A stretch of DNA of 64,000 bases from Bacillota bacterium. GTDB lineage: Bacteria > Bacillota > Clostridia > Peptostreptococcales > Anaerovoracaceae. The DNA lies in the NCBI GenBank assembly GCA_017522185.1, contig JAFWZZ010000035.1, positions 62,001-126,000 on the forward strand, in the 5' to 3' direction. Position 1 is the stretch's first letter. Every line of letters starts with the position of its first letter. The position numbers and the translations under genes are program-made. The notes under the pieces are model-generated. The model made no database searches. It was not told the DNA's origin and was given only the letters and a program-made list of their open reading frames with translations. Shown here piece after piece: positions 16,910 to 24,925 of the stretch.

Positions 16910-17780
16910 TACATCCTCCACATAAACTGCATCCCGTCGGCGTGCCTGCATTGCCGCCCAGGGCGGTTTCGCGCAGTTCTACCGGCAGGCTGCAGCCAAC
17001 CTGGTACATGGCTTCTGCCATTTCGTCGAATGGGATATGATGCAGTACGTCAGCCAGTGCCAGCTGTGCGCAGGTGAATGCGTTTGCCGCGCCGATGGCG
17101 TTTCTGCTCTGGCAAGGTGCCTCTACCAGTCCTGCGATCGGGTCGCAGGCCAGACCCAGCAGGTTGGACATAGCCATGCTTGCCGCGGACAGGCACTGCT
17201 CCGGCGTGCCGCCGAATAATTCTACCAGTGCGCTGGCAGCCATTGCGGATGCCGCGCCAACTTCTGCCTGGCATCCCGCTTCCGCACCGGATACGGATGC
17301 GTTTCTCATCAGCAGGTAACCCAGGGCGCTGCCGTTTAACAGACCCTGCAGCATCTTGTCGTCGCCGAAACCGTAGTGCTCACAGGTGCCGATTAACACG
17401 CCCGGCATCACGCCTGCAGAACCTGCAGTCGGTGCCGCCACGATGAGGCCCATAGTGCCGTTGACTTCTAATACTGCCATAGCGTATGCGATGGCCTTTG
17501 TCAGAGGCTCGCCGCAGAGAATCGGAACCTGTCCACCTGCAGCAGCATCTGTGATCTTCTTTCCTTCACCGCCGATAAGACCTCCCAGGGAGCGAACCGG
17601 ATTCGCGATCGGGCCGTGAGCTGCGTTTTTCATGATTTCCAGAGAGCCGGACAGACGGGCCAGGACTGCGGCTTCGTCAGCCTCACCGAGGGCCGTTTCT
17701 CTTGCCAGCATGACTTCGGAAATCTTCATGTTATGTTCCTGGCACAGAGCCAGTAATTCTTTTGCGTTCTTAAAATCCAT
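16905..17780 (-). CDS. sdaAA: L-serine dehydratase alpha subunit
   Basis: A 291-residue catalytic subunit of the oxygen-sensitive Fe-S serine dehydratase, which converts L-serine to pyruvate and ammonia. Family motifs are APTAGSAGVMPGVL, AEAGCQAEVGAASAMAA and CDPIAGLVEAPCQSRN; the C-terminal CSLCGGC supplies cysteines. The ATG follows GGAGGGAATGGCAA. It is transcribed after the beta-subunit gene and ends inside the bidirectional terminator. Serine catabolism fits the amino-acid-fermenting gene set of the window. Confidence 0.95.
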   Translation of the reverse strand: MDFKNAKELLALCQEHNMKISEVMLARETALGEADEAAVLARLSGSLEIMKNAAHGPIANPVRSLGGLIGGEGKKITDAAAGGQVPILCGEPLTKAIAYAMAVLEVNGTMGLIVAAPTAGSAGVMPGVLIGTCEHYGFGDDKMLQGLLNGSALGYLLMRNASVSGAEAGCQAEVGAASAMAASALVELFGGTPEQCLSAASMAMSNLLGLACDPIAGLVEAPCQSRNAIGAANAFTCAQLALADVLHHIPFDEMAEAMYQVGCSLPVELRETALGGNAGTPTGCSLCGGCK

Positions 17781-17798
17781 TTGCCATTCCCTCCAATC

Positions 17799-18467
17799 CT
17801 AAATCTGCACCAGTCTTGTCGCCAGCACGTTTTTGTGAGCGCCAAGTGCTTCCAGCACGTCTGCCGGAATCTTCTCGTCGGATTCGATGATGGTGTAGGC
17901 GATTTCGCCCTTGGCTTCTCTGAAGAGACGCATGAAGGCGATGTTTACGTCCTGCAGCGCCAGACAGCTTGTCAGCCATGCAACAACGCCCGGCTTGTCC
18001 AGCTGTTTTACAATCAGCGTGCTGTATTCGCCGGTAAAATCTACTTCGATGTTGTCAATCTTTACGATTTTAACCTTGCCGCCGCCGATGGACCATCCAC
18101 GGACGAAGAGCTGTCTGCCGTCTGCTGCAGTCAGCAGGATGTCTGCTGTATTAGGATGACCGCCGTCGCCTTCTTCGTCGATGACGAACTCGTATTGCAG
18201 GCCGGACTGGTCAGCCAGCGCAAAAGCGTCACGGATTCTCACGTCGTTTGGTTCGAATCCCTGGACACCGCCCAGCAGGGCTTTGTCGGTACCGTGGCCG
18301 CTGTAGGTCTTGGAGAAGGATCCGTACAGGGTAAACTGTACAGCCACAGGATCCTCAGCGAACAGTTTTCTTGCCAGCAGAGCCATGGCAGCCGCGCCGG
18401 CAGTATGTGAACTGGACGGGCCGATCATTTCCGGTCCGATCACGTCGAAAATACTGATATAGTTCAT
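17799..18467 (-). CDS. sdaAB: L-serine dehydratase beta subunit
   Basis: A 222-residue regulatory subunit with the GPSSSHTAGA motif near residues 15-25 that marks the serine dehydratase beta domain, and a C-terminal ACT domain (about 148-220, KPGVVAWLTSCLALQDVNIAFMR region). It pairs with the alpha subunit encoded 18 bases downstream. The start follows AAAGAAAGGAAC. The gene is divergent from the second hydCBA operon. Confidence 0.95.
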   Translation of the reverse strand: MNYISIFDVIGPEMIGPSSSHTAGAAAMALLARKLFAEDPVAVQFTLYGSFSKTYSGHGTDKALLGGVQGFEPNDVRIRDAFALADQSGLQYEFVIDEEGDGGHPNTADILLTAADGRQLFVRGWSIGGGKVKIVKIDNIEVDFTGEYSTLIVKQLDKPGVVAWLTSCLALQDVNIAFMRLFREAKGEIAYTIIESDEKIPADVLEALGAHKNVLATRLVQI

Positions 18468-18509
18468 GAAATGTTCCTTTCTTTCTATCTATCTAAATTA
18501 ACTCCTTGT

Positions 18510-18538
18510 ATTCTAACGTAGAACAGACGAAAAGTAAA
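18510..18538 (-). promoter_or_regulatory. Promoter for sdaAB
   Basis: On the - strand, TTTACT (18538-18533) and TAGAAT (18515-18510) are 17 bases apart, 43 bases before the sdaAB start. The gap to the divergent hydC promoter is short, so the two could share control. Confidence 0.55.
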
Positions 18539-18572
18539 TTGAATTTCTGCAAAAAGAATACACGACAGCTTC

Positions 18573-18612
18573 TTGTTAATTTATTGACAATTCTGACAAT
18601 TCCCATTACAAT
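18573..18612 (+). promoter_or_regulatory. Promoter of the second hydCBA operon with Rex-like operator
   Basis: TTGACA (18584-18589) and TACAAT (18607-18612) with a 17-base spacer make a near-consensus promoter. TTGTTAATTTATTGACAA (18573-18590) matches the clostridial Rex consensus TTGTTAA-N4-TTAACAA at all but one position and covers the -35. NADH-responsive repression of the hydrogenase is therefore likely. Confidence 0.72.
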
Positions 18613-18673
18613 TTTCTTAATATCGACGTGCAAAATACATAGGTAAACAGTATGTAATATGAAGGAGAAAAGT

Positions 18674-19159
18674 ATGTGTAACTGCAAAGAAATGGAAATG
18701 AAATTTGAGCAGCTTGATCAGATTATCGACAAGCACAAAGCGGAAAGAGGCGCGCTCATTCCAGTTCTTCACGAGGCACAGGAGGTTTTCGGATACCTTC
18801 CTTATGAAGTTCAGGAACGCATCGCAGACGGCCTTGGTCTGTCCATGGCAAAGGTTTACGGGGTAGTCACCTTCTATTCCCAGTTCTCCCTGAAACAGAA
18901 AGGGAGGTACAAGATCAACGTCTGCATGGGTACGGCCTGCTACGTAAAGGGTGCCAACGACATTCTGGGCAAATTCCTGGGAAGACTGAAGATTCAGGTG
19001 GGCGATTGTACGCCTGATGGCAAGTTCTCTCTGGACTCCTGCAGATGTATCGGTGCATGCGGTCTGGCACCGGTTGTAACCATCAACGATGAAGTATACG
19101 GCAGACTGACACCGGAAATGGTCGACCAGATCATGGACGAGTATGAAAGAAAAGAATAG
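18674..19159 (+). CDS. hydC: Electron-bifurcating hydrogenase subunit HydC (NuoE-like), set 2
   Basis: A 161-residue NuoE-type [2Fe-2S] protein, paralogous to the copy at 11293. The thioredoxin-like domain has CMGTAC and CIGAC, and an extra CNC lies at the N terminus. The chosen ATG follows GAAGGAGAAA; an ATG five codons earlier has no site. It begins the second hydCBA operon behind a strong promoter with a Rex-like box. Confidence 0.93.
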   Translation: MCNCKEMEMKFEQLDQIIDKHKAERGALIPVLHEAQEVFGYLPYEVQERIADGLGLSMAKVYGVVTFYSQFSLKQKGRYKINVCMGTACYVKGANDILGKFLGRLKIQVGDCTPDGKFSLDSCRCIGACGLAPVVTINDEVYGRLTPEMVDQIMDEYERKE

Positions 19160-19171
19160 GCAGGTGTAACC

Positions 19172-21007
19172 ATGGGAAAAACAATCAAAGATATCCAGGC
19201 GATCAAAGAAGCCACTTTGCAGGCATTCGGTAACAGAATCGGCAACGACGACGATCGCATTTATATTATGACCTGTTGTGGTACAGGATGTACTTCATCA
19301 GGTTCCCTTAAGAATAGAGAACGTTTAGAAGAACTGATGGAAAGAGACGGCCTGCAGGACAAAGTCCACTTGGTAAAGACCGGCTGTTTCGGCCTTTGTG
19401 CAGAAGGTCCGATTCTGGTAGTTTATCCAGGCAACGTGATGTATACCAACGTACAGCCTGACGACATCAACGAAATCTGGGAAGCCCACATTAAGAACGG
19501 ACGGGTTGTTGAACGACTGACTTCCGAAAACGAGCAGGACTTCTTCTCCAAGCAGATGCGTATTTCCTTACGTAACTGCGGCAGAATCGATCCTGAAAAC
19601 ATCGACGAATACATCGCCTATGGCGGCTATGAAGCGTTAGCAAAGGTGTTAACCGAAATGGAACCGGAGGATGTCATCAAACTGATGAAAGATTCCGGCC
19701 TGAGAGGACGTGGCGGCGGCGGATTCCCGACCGGCGTAAAATGGGACTTCGCGGCACAGCAACAGAAGACCGAAAAATATGTCGTATGTAACGCCGACGA
19801 AGGCGACCCTGGTGCGTTTATGGATAGATCCGTATTAGAAGGCGACCCTCACTCCGTCATCGAAGCCATGGCCATCGCAGGCTATGCCATCGGCGCATCC
19901 ATGGGCTATGTTTACGTCAGAGCAGAATATCCGATTGCCGTACAGAGACTGTCCATCGCCATCCAGCAGGCGAAGGAATATGGCATCCTGGGCGACAACG
20001 TGATGGGAACCGGATTCAAATTTGACATGGATATCAGGCTGGGTGCTGGTGCCTTTGTCTGCGGCGAAGAAACCGCACTCCTGACCTCCATCGAAGGCAA
20101 CCGCGGTGAACCGAAACTGAAACCACCGTTCCCTGCAGTGGAAGGGCTCTTCGGCAAGCCAACCATCATCAACAACGTGGAAACTTTCTCCAATATTCCA
20201 CAGATTATCTTAAACGGCGCCGAATGGTTCAACGGCATCGGTACAGAAAAGTCCAAGGGCACAAAAGTATTCGCCCTGGGCGGAAAAATCAACAATACCG
20301 GTCTGGTAGAAGTGCCAATGGGCACGACGCTACGTGAAATCATCTATGAAATCGGCGGCGGCATTCCAAACGGAAAGAAGTTTAAGGCGGCACAGACCGG
20401 CGGTCCTTCTGGCGGCTGTATCCCTGCAGAACATTTGGATACACCAATCGACTATGACTCCCTGTTGAAACTCCAGTCCATGATGGGTTCCGGCGGTATG
20501 ATCGTCATGGACGAAGACACCTGTATGGTTGACATCGCGAAATTCTACTTAGAGTTTACCGTAGAAGAATCCTGCGGCAAGTGTCCGCCATGCAGAATCG
20601 GTACCAAGAGAATGCTGGAAATCCTCACCAAGATTACAGAAGGCAAGGGCACGCTGGAAGATCTGGATGACTTGGAATATCTGGCAACCAACATCAAGAG
20701 AGGTGCGCTTTGTGGTTTGGGACAGACGGCACCGAATCCGGTTATTTCCACTTTGAAGTACTTCAGAGATGAGTATGAAGCCCATGTAGTAGACAAGAAG
20801 TGTCCAGCCGGTGTCTGCGTATCCATGCTGAGATACAAGATCAACGAAGATCTTTGTAAGAAGTGCGGCATCTGCGCGAAGAACTGTCCTGCACAGTGCA
20901 TCAGCGGCAGCAAGACAGAAGGCTATGTCATCGACAACGAAAAATGTCTCAAGTGCGGCGTCTGCATGGAAAAATGTCCATTCAAGGCCATCATGAAGAA
21001 CGCATAA
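19172..21007 (+). CDS. hydB: Electron-bifurcating hydrogenase subunit HydB (NuoF-like), set 2
   Basis: A 611-residue NuoF-type subunit with an N-terminal thioredoxin-like [2Fe-2S] domain (CCGTGC, CFGLC), FMN/NADH core (RGRGGGGFPTGVKW, CNADEGDPGAFMDR, canonical C297-G-E-E-T), the 4Fe site SCGKCPPCRIG and two C-terminal 4Fe-4S motifs (CKKCGICAKNCP, CLKCGVCMEKCP). It differs from the set 1 copy at the nucleotide-site loop and in the following KPPFPAVEG versus KPPRTVEQG stretch. The two enzymes may therefore use different cofactors or partners. Confidence 0.94.
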   Translation: MGKTIKDIQAIKEATLQAFGNRIGNDDDRIYIMTCCGTGCTSSGSLKNRERLEELMERDGLQDKVHLVKTGCFGLCAEGPILVVYPGNVMYTNVQPDDINEIWEAHIKNGRVVERLTSENEQDFFSKQMRISLRNCGRIDPENIDEYIAYGGYEALAKVLTEMEPEDVIKLMKDSGLRGRGGGGFPTGVKWDFAAQQQKTEKYVVCNADEGDPGAFMDRSVLEGDPHSVIEAMAIAGYAIGASMGYVYVRAEYPIAVQRLSIAIQQAKEYGILGDNVMGTGFKFDMDIRLGAGAFVCGEETALLTSIEGNRGEPKLKPPFPAVEGLFGKPTIINNVETFSNIPQIILNGAEWFNGIGTEKSKGTKVFALGGKINNTGLVEVPMGTTLREIIYEIGGGIPNGKKFKAAQTGGPSGGCIPAEHLDTPIDYDSLLKLQSMMGSGGMIVMDEDTCMVDIAKFYLEFTVEESCGKCPPCRIGTKRMLEILTKITEGKGTLEDLDDLEYLATNIKRGALCGLGQTAPNPVISTLKYFRDEYEAHVVDKKCPAGVCVSMLRYKINEDLCKKCGICAKNCPAQCISGSKTEGYVIDNEKCLKCGVCMEKCPFKAIMKNA

Positions 21008-21026
21008 TTTGGTGGGAGGAAAGACG

Positions 21027-22781
21027 ATGAAAAACAAGAAGAGAGTACAATTAACCATAGATGGTATGGACGTCAACGTGCCAGAGGACTACACCATTCT
21101 GCAGGCGGCAAAAGAAGTCAACATCAAAATTCCGACTTTGTGCTACCTGAAAGACATCTGTGAAATCGGTGCATGCCGTATGTGTCTGGTAGAGGTCGAA
21201 GGTGCAAAGGGCTGGCAGGCATCCTGCGTGCAGAAAGTCGCAGAAGGCATGGTTGTCAGAACCCATACGCCAGATATCTTAAACTTCAGAAAGAAGAACC
21301 TGGAACTGATTCTGTCCAACCATCCGGCTATGTGCCAAAGCTGTAACAGAGGTTCCACAGGTTGTGAGCTGAAGACTTTGGCAAACAACATGGATACAGA
21401 ATTTGCCAACTATGCAAAGAATCAGGAAGTGATTACGGCAAACCAGGTGCTGGAAGTGGACGAAGGCATCTCCATCTACCGTGACCCAAACAGATGCATC
21501 CTTTGCAGAAGATGTATCAGTGTATGTCACAACATCCAGACCGTCGGCGCCATCGATGTGATTAACAGAGGCTTCAATACGGTCGTGGGTACCACATTTA
21601 ACAGACCAATTGACGAATCCAAGTGCGTCAACTGTGGACAGTGCATCAATGTTTGTCCGACAGGGGCACTGCAGGAACACCAGTCCCTGGATGAATTCTG
21701 GGCACTGATGAAGACTGGCAAGCATTTGGTAGTGCAGACTGCCCCTGCAGTAAGAGCGGCACTGGGTGAAGAATTCGACATGCCAATCGGTACAGACGTA
21801 ACCGGAAAGATGGTAACCGCACTGCGCATGCTGGGCTTCCACAAGGTATTTGATACCGATATGGCAGCTGACCTGACCATCATGGAAGAAGGCACAGAGC
21901 TGATTCACCGTATCCAGAACGGCGGTCCGCTTCCACTGATTACATCCTGTTCTCCAGGCTGGATTAAGTTCTGCGAACATTTCTATCATGACATGCTGGA
22001 AAACGTATCTTCCTGTAAGTCTCCACATGAAATGATGGGTGCCATGGTAAAATCCTATTATGCAGAAAAGAGCGGCATCGATCCTGCGGATATTGCGGTG
22101 ATTTCCATCATGCCTTGTACAGCAAAGAAGTACGAAGCACAGAGAGAAGAACTGGCAGCAACAGGATACCAGGATGTAGATATGGTTCTGACCACAAGAG
22201 AACTGGCAAGAATGATTAAGGCCTTCGGTATCGACTTCCCGGCACTGCCTGATGGTGAATTCGATAACCCTCTGGGCATCTCCACTGGTGCAGCGACCAT
22301 CTTCGGTGCAACCGGCGGCGTGATGGAAGCAGCACTGAGAACTGTTGCAGATGTGCTGACAGGACAGAGCTCCGATTCTATCGACTATACACAAGTCCGC
22401 GGCAATGAAGAGGGCATCAAAGAAGTGACCCTGGAAATCGCAGGCCTGACCATCAAAGCAGCAGCAGCGCACGGACTGGGCAATGCGAGAAAGCTGATGG
22501 AAAGAATCAAGGCCGGCGAACACTTTGACTTCATCGAAGTCATGGCATGTCCTGGCGGATGTGTCAACGGCGGCGGACAGCCACAGCAGCCATCTTCCGT
22601 TCGTAACTGGATGAACCTGGCGGAAGAAAGAGCAAAGGCACTGTACAGGAGCGATCAGGAAAGCTTTGTGCGTAAATCCCACAAGAATCCTGCGGTAAAA
22701 GAACTGTACAAGACTTATCTGGGCGAACCGGGCAGTGAAAAGGCACACCACCTGCTGCATACACACTATATTAAGAGATAA
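21027..22781 (+). CDS. hydA: [FeFe] hydrogenase catalytic subunit HydA, set 2
   Basis: A 584-residue catalytic subunit: [2Fe-2S] domain, His-Cys 4Fe motif with one extra residue between the last cysteines (H-PAM-C-QS-C-NRGSTG-C), two 4Fe-4S motifs (CILCRRCISVC, CVNCGQCINVCP) and the H-domain. L2 is MPCTAKKYEAQR and L3 MACPGGCVNGGGQP. L1 reads T306-S-C-S-P-G-W, so serine 309 replaces the second cysteine that relays protons in standard enzymes. The start at 21027 follows GTGGGAGGAAAGACG. This substitution is a clear difference from the set 1 enzyme and may slow or bias catalysis. Confidence 0.93.
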   Translation: MKNKKRVQLTIDGMDVNVPEDYTILQAAKEVNIKIPTLCYLKDICEIGACRMCLVEVEGAKGWQASCVQKVAEGMVVRTHTPDILNFRKKNLELILSNHPAMCQSCNRGSTGCELKTLANNMDTEFANYAKNQEVITANQVLEVDEGISIYRDPNRCILCRRCISVCHNIQTVGAIDVINRGFNTVVGTTFNRPIDESKCVNCGQCINVCPTGALQEHQSLDEFWALMKTGKHLVVQTAPAVRAALGEEFDMPIGTDVTGKMVTALRMLGFHKVFDTDMAADLTIMEEGTELIHRIQNGGPLPLITSCSPGWIKFCEHFYHDMLENVSSCKSPHEMMGAMVKSYYAEKSGIDPADIAVISIMPCTAKKYEAQREELAATGYQDVDMVLTTRELARMIKAFGIDFPALPDGEFDNPLGISTGAATIFGATGGVMEAALRTVADVLTGQSSDSIDYTQVRGNEEGIKEVTLEIAGLTIKAAAAHGLGNARKLMERIKAGEHFDFIEVMACPGGCVNGGGQPQQPSSVRNWMNLAEERAKALYRSDQESFVRKSHKNPAVKELYKTYLGEPGSEKAHHLLHTHYIKR

Positions 22782-22802
22782 TTTAGATATCGGAAGAATG
22801 AT

Positions 22803-22837
22803 GCCCCTGGCTTGTCTGTGAAGCCTGGGGCAGTTTT
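22803..22837 (+). terminator. Hairpin after second hydCBA operon
   Basis: GCCCCTGGCTT and AAGCCTGGGGC pair with one mismatch around GTCTGTG, followed by a weak AGTTTT. It may be a partial terminator, letting some transcripts read into the SUFU-domain gene. Confidence 0.6.
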
Positions 22838-22857
22838 AAAATCGGAGGGATGAAAAG

Positions 22858-23472
22858 ATGAAAAATAGTGAAATGGATAAACTGATGGCCCATTGCAGCC
22901 ATTATTTTAAGCAGGGGGAACCCCGGGTCATACACAATCCGACGTTGACAGACCCGCATATTGATGTGCTTCTTTATGAACCCAGCGAGGCTTATCCTTT
23001 TTGGAAGATGGTTACCATGGGCGCCAGCGATTTTAAAATGCCTGATGCACCAAAACTGCTGGGAAACCGCAATGAGTATATGATTTTTGTAGACGCATCA
23101 GTGGACCTGGAAGACCGGGATGTTACGGAATGGTATTATAACCAGCTGATGGAAGTCGCCTTCTATCCGATTGGTGGGAACTGCTGCATCACCTATGGAC
23201 ACAGTCTGGAATGGGGTGAAGATGAAGAGGAACCAAGCGACATGGTGGGCGCGTTTATTGAAATGCCGCAGATTCTGGAAGACGTAGGCGCTTTACATTG
23301 CAAGCTGGGGACTTTCAAAAAAGCAACCTGCCTCCAGGCGGTGCTTTTGACCAGAGCAGAAATCGACCGGCTGTTGGAAATCGGTCCGGAAGCCTTCAGC
23401 GAATACCTGTACCCGGAAGACGGCGGTCCAATGCACTATCTGAGCGAAAGATATCGCAGTGACAAGTTCTAG
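22858..23472 (+). CDS. Suppressor-of-fused (SUFU) domain protein
   Basis: A 204-residue cytosolic protein that fits the bacterial SUFU-like family (N-terminal IDVLLYEPSEAYPFWKMVTMG, then ELYIFVDAS-like EYMIFVDAS, and a C-terminal LYPEDGGPMHYL). Stand-alone bacterial members are often immunity proteins of polymorphic toxin systems, but no toxin gene is adjacent here. The start follows CGGAGGGATGAAAAG. It may be partly co-transcribed with the hydrogenase operon. Function unknown. Confidence 0.75.
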   Translation: MKNSEMDKLMAHCSHYFKQGEPRVIHNPTLTDPHIDVLLYEPSEAYPFWKMVTMGASDFKMPDAPKLLGNRNEYMIFVDASVDLEDRDVTEWYYNQLMEVAFYPIGGNCCITYGHSLEWGEDEEEPSDMVGAFIEMPQILEDVGALHCKLGTFKKATCLQAVLLTRAEIDRLLEIGPEAFSEYLYPEDGGPMHYLSERYRSDKF

Positions 23473-23536
23473 CGCGCATCCGTGAGGGGGCTTGCCGCTG
23501 GCCGGGATTTGATAAACTGGGATTTGGGAAGGTGTT

Positions 23537-23735
23537 GGTTTCTAAAAGACTAAGAAAAGTTTTTATGGAAACGTATTATTTGAAGAGGGAAACGAAACCA
23601 TGATTTTTAACTGCTTCTGTTTCCCAAAAGCAAGAAATGGTTTCTCTGGAAACGATTCTTTCGCAAAAAGAAACCATATTACAGTCTGTAATCATTCTGG
23701 TTTCCAAGAAGATAAAAGCCGTTTCTGTAGAAACC
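23537..23735. repeat. Array of GTTTC/GAAAC motifs in a 384-base gene-free gap
   Basis: About ten copies of GTTTC or its complement GAAAC occur in 200 bases: 23538, 23568, 23589, 23594, 23619, 23640, 23649, 23670, 23700, 23721 and 23730. Two pairs form perfect GTTTC-N4-GAAAC palindromes at 23640-23653 and 23721-23734. No convincing coding frame lies here. It could be a multi-site operator or a decayed repeat. The rest of the gap between 23473 and 23856 holds only a terminator. Confidence 0.6.
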
Positions 23736-23820
23736 ATTTACTTCGAAAATGAAGCAACCTGCCCTGACAGACAAATTCCAATTTACACAACTCCGTCGGG
23801 ATTTCTTTGTTGAAAAAATA

Positions 23821-23850
23821 AAAACCACTAGCCTGCTAGTGGTTTTCTTT
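23821..23850. terminator. Terminator hairpin at the 3' end of the GntR gene
   Basis: AAAACCACTAG and CTAGTGGTTTT form a perfect stem around CCTG with U-runs either way. It serves the - strand GntR gene. The CCACTAG/CTAGTGG stem resembles the right-end hairpin of the IS200-type remnant at 57049-57066. Confidence 0.8.
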
Positions 23851-23856
23851 TGCGCA

Positions 23857-24516
23857 TTATGCGATTTTCTTGAACCTGTTATAGTGCTTGGAAAGCAGAT
23901 CCTTTGCTTTTTCCAGTCTGCCGTCCATGATGCAGCCCAGAATCTGCTGATGTTCCAGCACGGCCTGGGTTCTGACGGTGTGGATGTAGAACTGGTCATA
24001 CATAACGATAAGGTAAAACAAATCTTCGATTTCCTTGTATTGCTTGGTCAGATATGGGTTTTCGCAACATTCTACAAAGGCAGCCTCGAATGCGATGGAG
24101 TACTTGGCATACTGGTGCTCGTCTTCCATCTGCAGGTTGGCGGTCTGTACTTTCAGTGCGTTCTGCAGCAGTCCTACCAGGCGGTCGATTTTGTCCTTCT
24201 GTTCGCAGATCTCCAATGCTCCCAGCAGCATACTGAGGATGGCTTCTGCAACCTGGGCAAGTCGTTCTTCGGAAATGGTGATGACACTCGGCCCCGCGTT
24301 AGGATAGGTTTCCACCAGACCGTCTCTCTCCAGCATGGAGATGGCCTCACGAACCGGTGAGTTGCTTACGTTCAGCTCCCTGGAAATGGACATGATGCTG
24401 AGTCGCTTGCCGGGCTCGTACTGATGGTTCAGAATCTTACGCTTGATAATGTGATATATCTGATCTTTGATCGGTTCTTTTTTTACAGATGTGATAGTCG
24501 TGGTAGTTGTGGTCAT
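23857..24516 (-). CDS. GntR-family regulator, FCD (FadR) type
   Basis: A 219-residue regulator. The winged helix spans about residues 15-80 (IISIKRKILNHQYEPGKRLS-like start, ISRELNVSNSPVREAISMLERDGLV) and the all-helical FCD ligand domain about 85-215, with putative metal/ligand residues in the E-H-Q and H-Y stretches. The N terminus has an unusual run of threonines (residues 2-7 and 9). The ATG follows GAGGAGGCAGAC. It is divergent from iorAB and two TGTATACA sites lie between, so it probably controls iorAB and itself. The ligand is presumably an amino-acid-derived acid. Confidence 0.9.
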   Translation of the reverse strand: MTTTTTTITSVKKEPIKDQIYHIIKRKILNHQYEPGKRLSIMSISRELNVSNSPVREAISMLERDGLVETYPNAGPSVITISEERLAQVAEAILSMLLGALEICEQKDKIDRLVGLLQNALKVQTANLQMEDEHQYAKYSIAFEAAFVECCENPYLTKQYKEIEDLFYLIVMYDQFYIHTVRTQAVLEHQQILGCIMDGRLEKAKDLLSKHYNRFKKIA

Positions 24517-24619
24517 GTCTGCCTCCTCTGTTTTTCATACTATTATTGTATCACTCGGACTTGGAAAGTCAAGGGATTCGCAGAATTGCATGAATAATGG
24601 ATAATGCGTGATTTTACCG

Positions 24620-24726
24620 TGTATACAGGTGGAAAAGTGATGGAAATAGAAGGGAATACAGTCTCAAACCATTGAAAATACTGGTTTTCGGGATAAAAAA
24701 CGGTCAGATTTTGCATTATGTATACA
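24620..24726. promoter_or_regulatory. Two TGTATACA operator candidates between gntR and iorA
   Basis: Perfect 8-base palindromes TGTATACA lie at 24620-24627 and 24719-24726, centres 99 bases apart. FCD-type GntR proteins commonly bind TTGTATACAA-like sites. The second lies about 100 bases before the iorA -35. The rest of the 409-base gap is A-rich and has no coding frame. Confidence 0.5.
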
Positions 24727-24822
24727 TTTGTTTTGCTAAATAAAAAAATATTAGAAATTTTGATGTAAAAAATAAAAAAATAAAAAGAGGCGTCGAAAAT
24801 GGTCCGGCGGATAGCAAAAGGT

Positions 24823-24851
24823 TTGACAAAGGGATTGCATAATCTTAAAAT
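24823..24851 (+). promoter_or_regulatory. Strong promoter of iorAB
   Basis: TTGACA (24823-24828) and TAAAAT (24846-24851) with a 17-base spacer. The transcript would carry an untranslated leader of roughly 70 bases before the iorA start. Confidence 0.75.
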
Positions 24852-24925
24852 ATAGCTATAGTGATGAATAATGTTCACCTGGACATTGTTGTTATATCGA
24901 AAATTTTTGAGGAGGACGATGACCT

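Noticed and set aside
13641..16951. Very long open frames on the strand opposite to hydA (541 codons) and the group B hydrogenase (531 codons)
   Set aside because: They mirror the codon pattern of well-supported genes, lack ribosome sites and recognisable domains, and contain Cys/His-rich low-complexity text. The same holds for long antisense frames under the acyl-CoA dehydrogenase fusion, the set 2 hydA and the CoA-transferase.
23537..23735. CRISPR array reading of the GTTTC/GAAAC cluster
   Set aside because: The repeat core is only five to six bases, occurs in both orientations, spacing varies from 5 to about 30 bases, and no cas genes are present.
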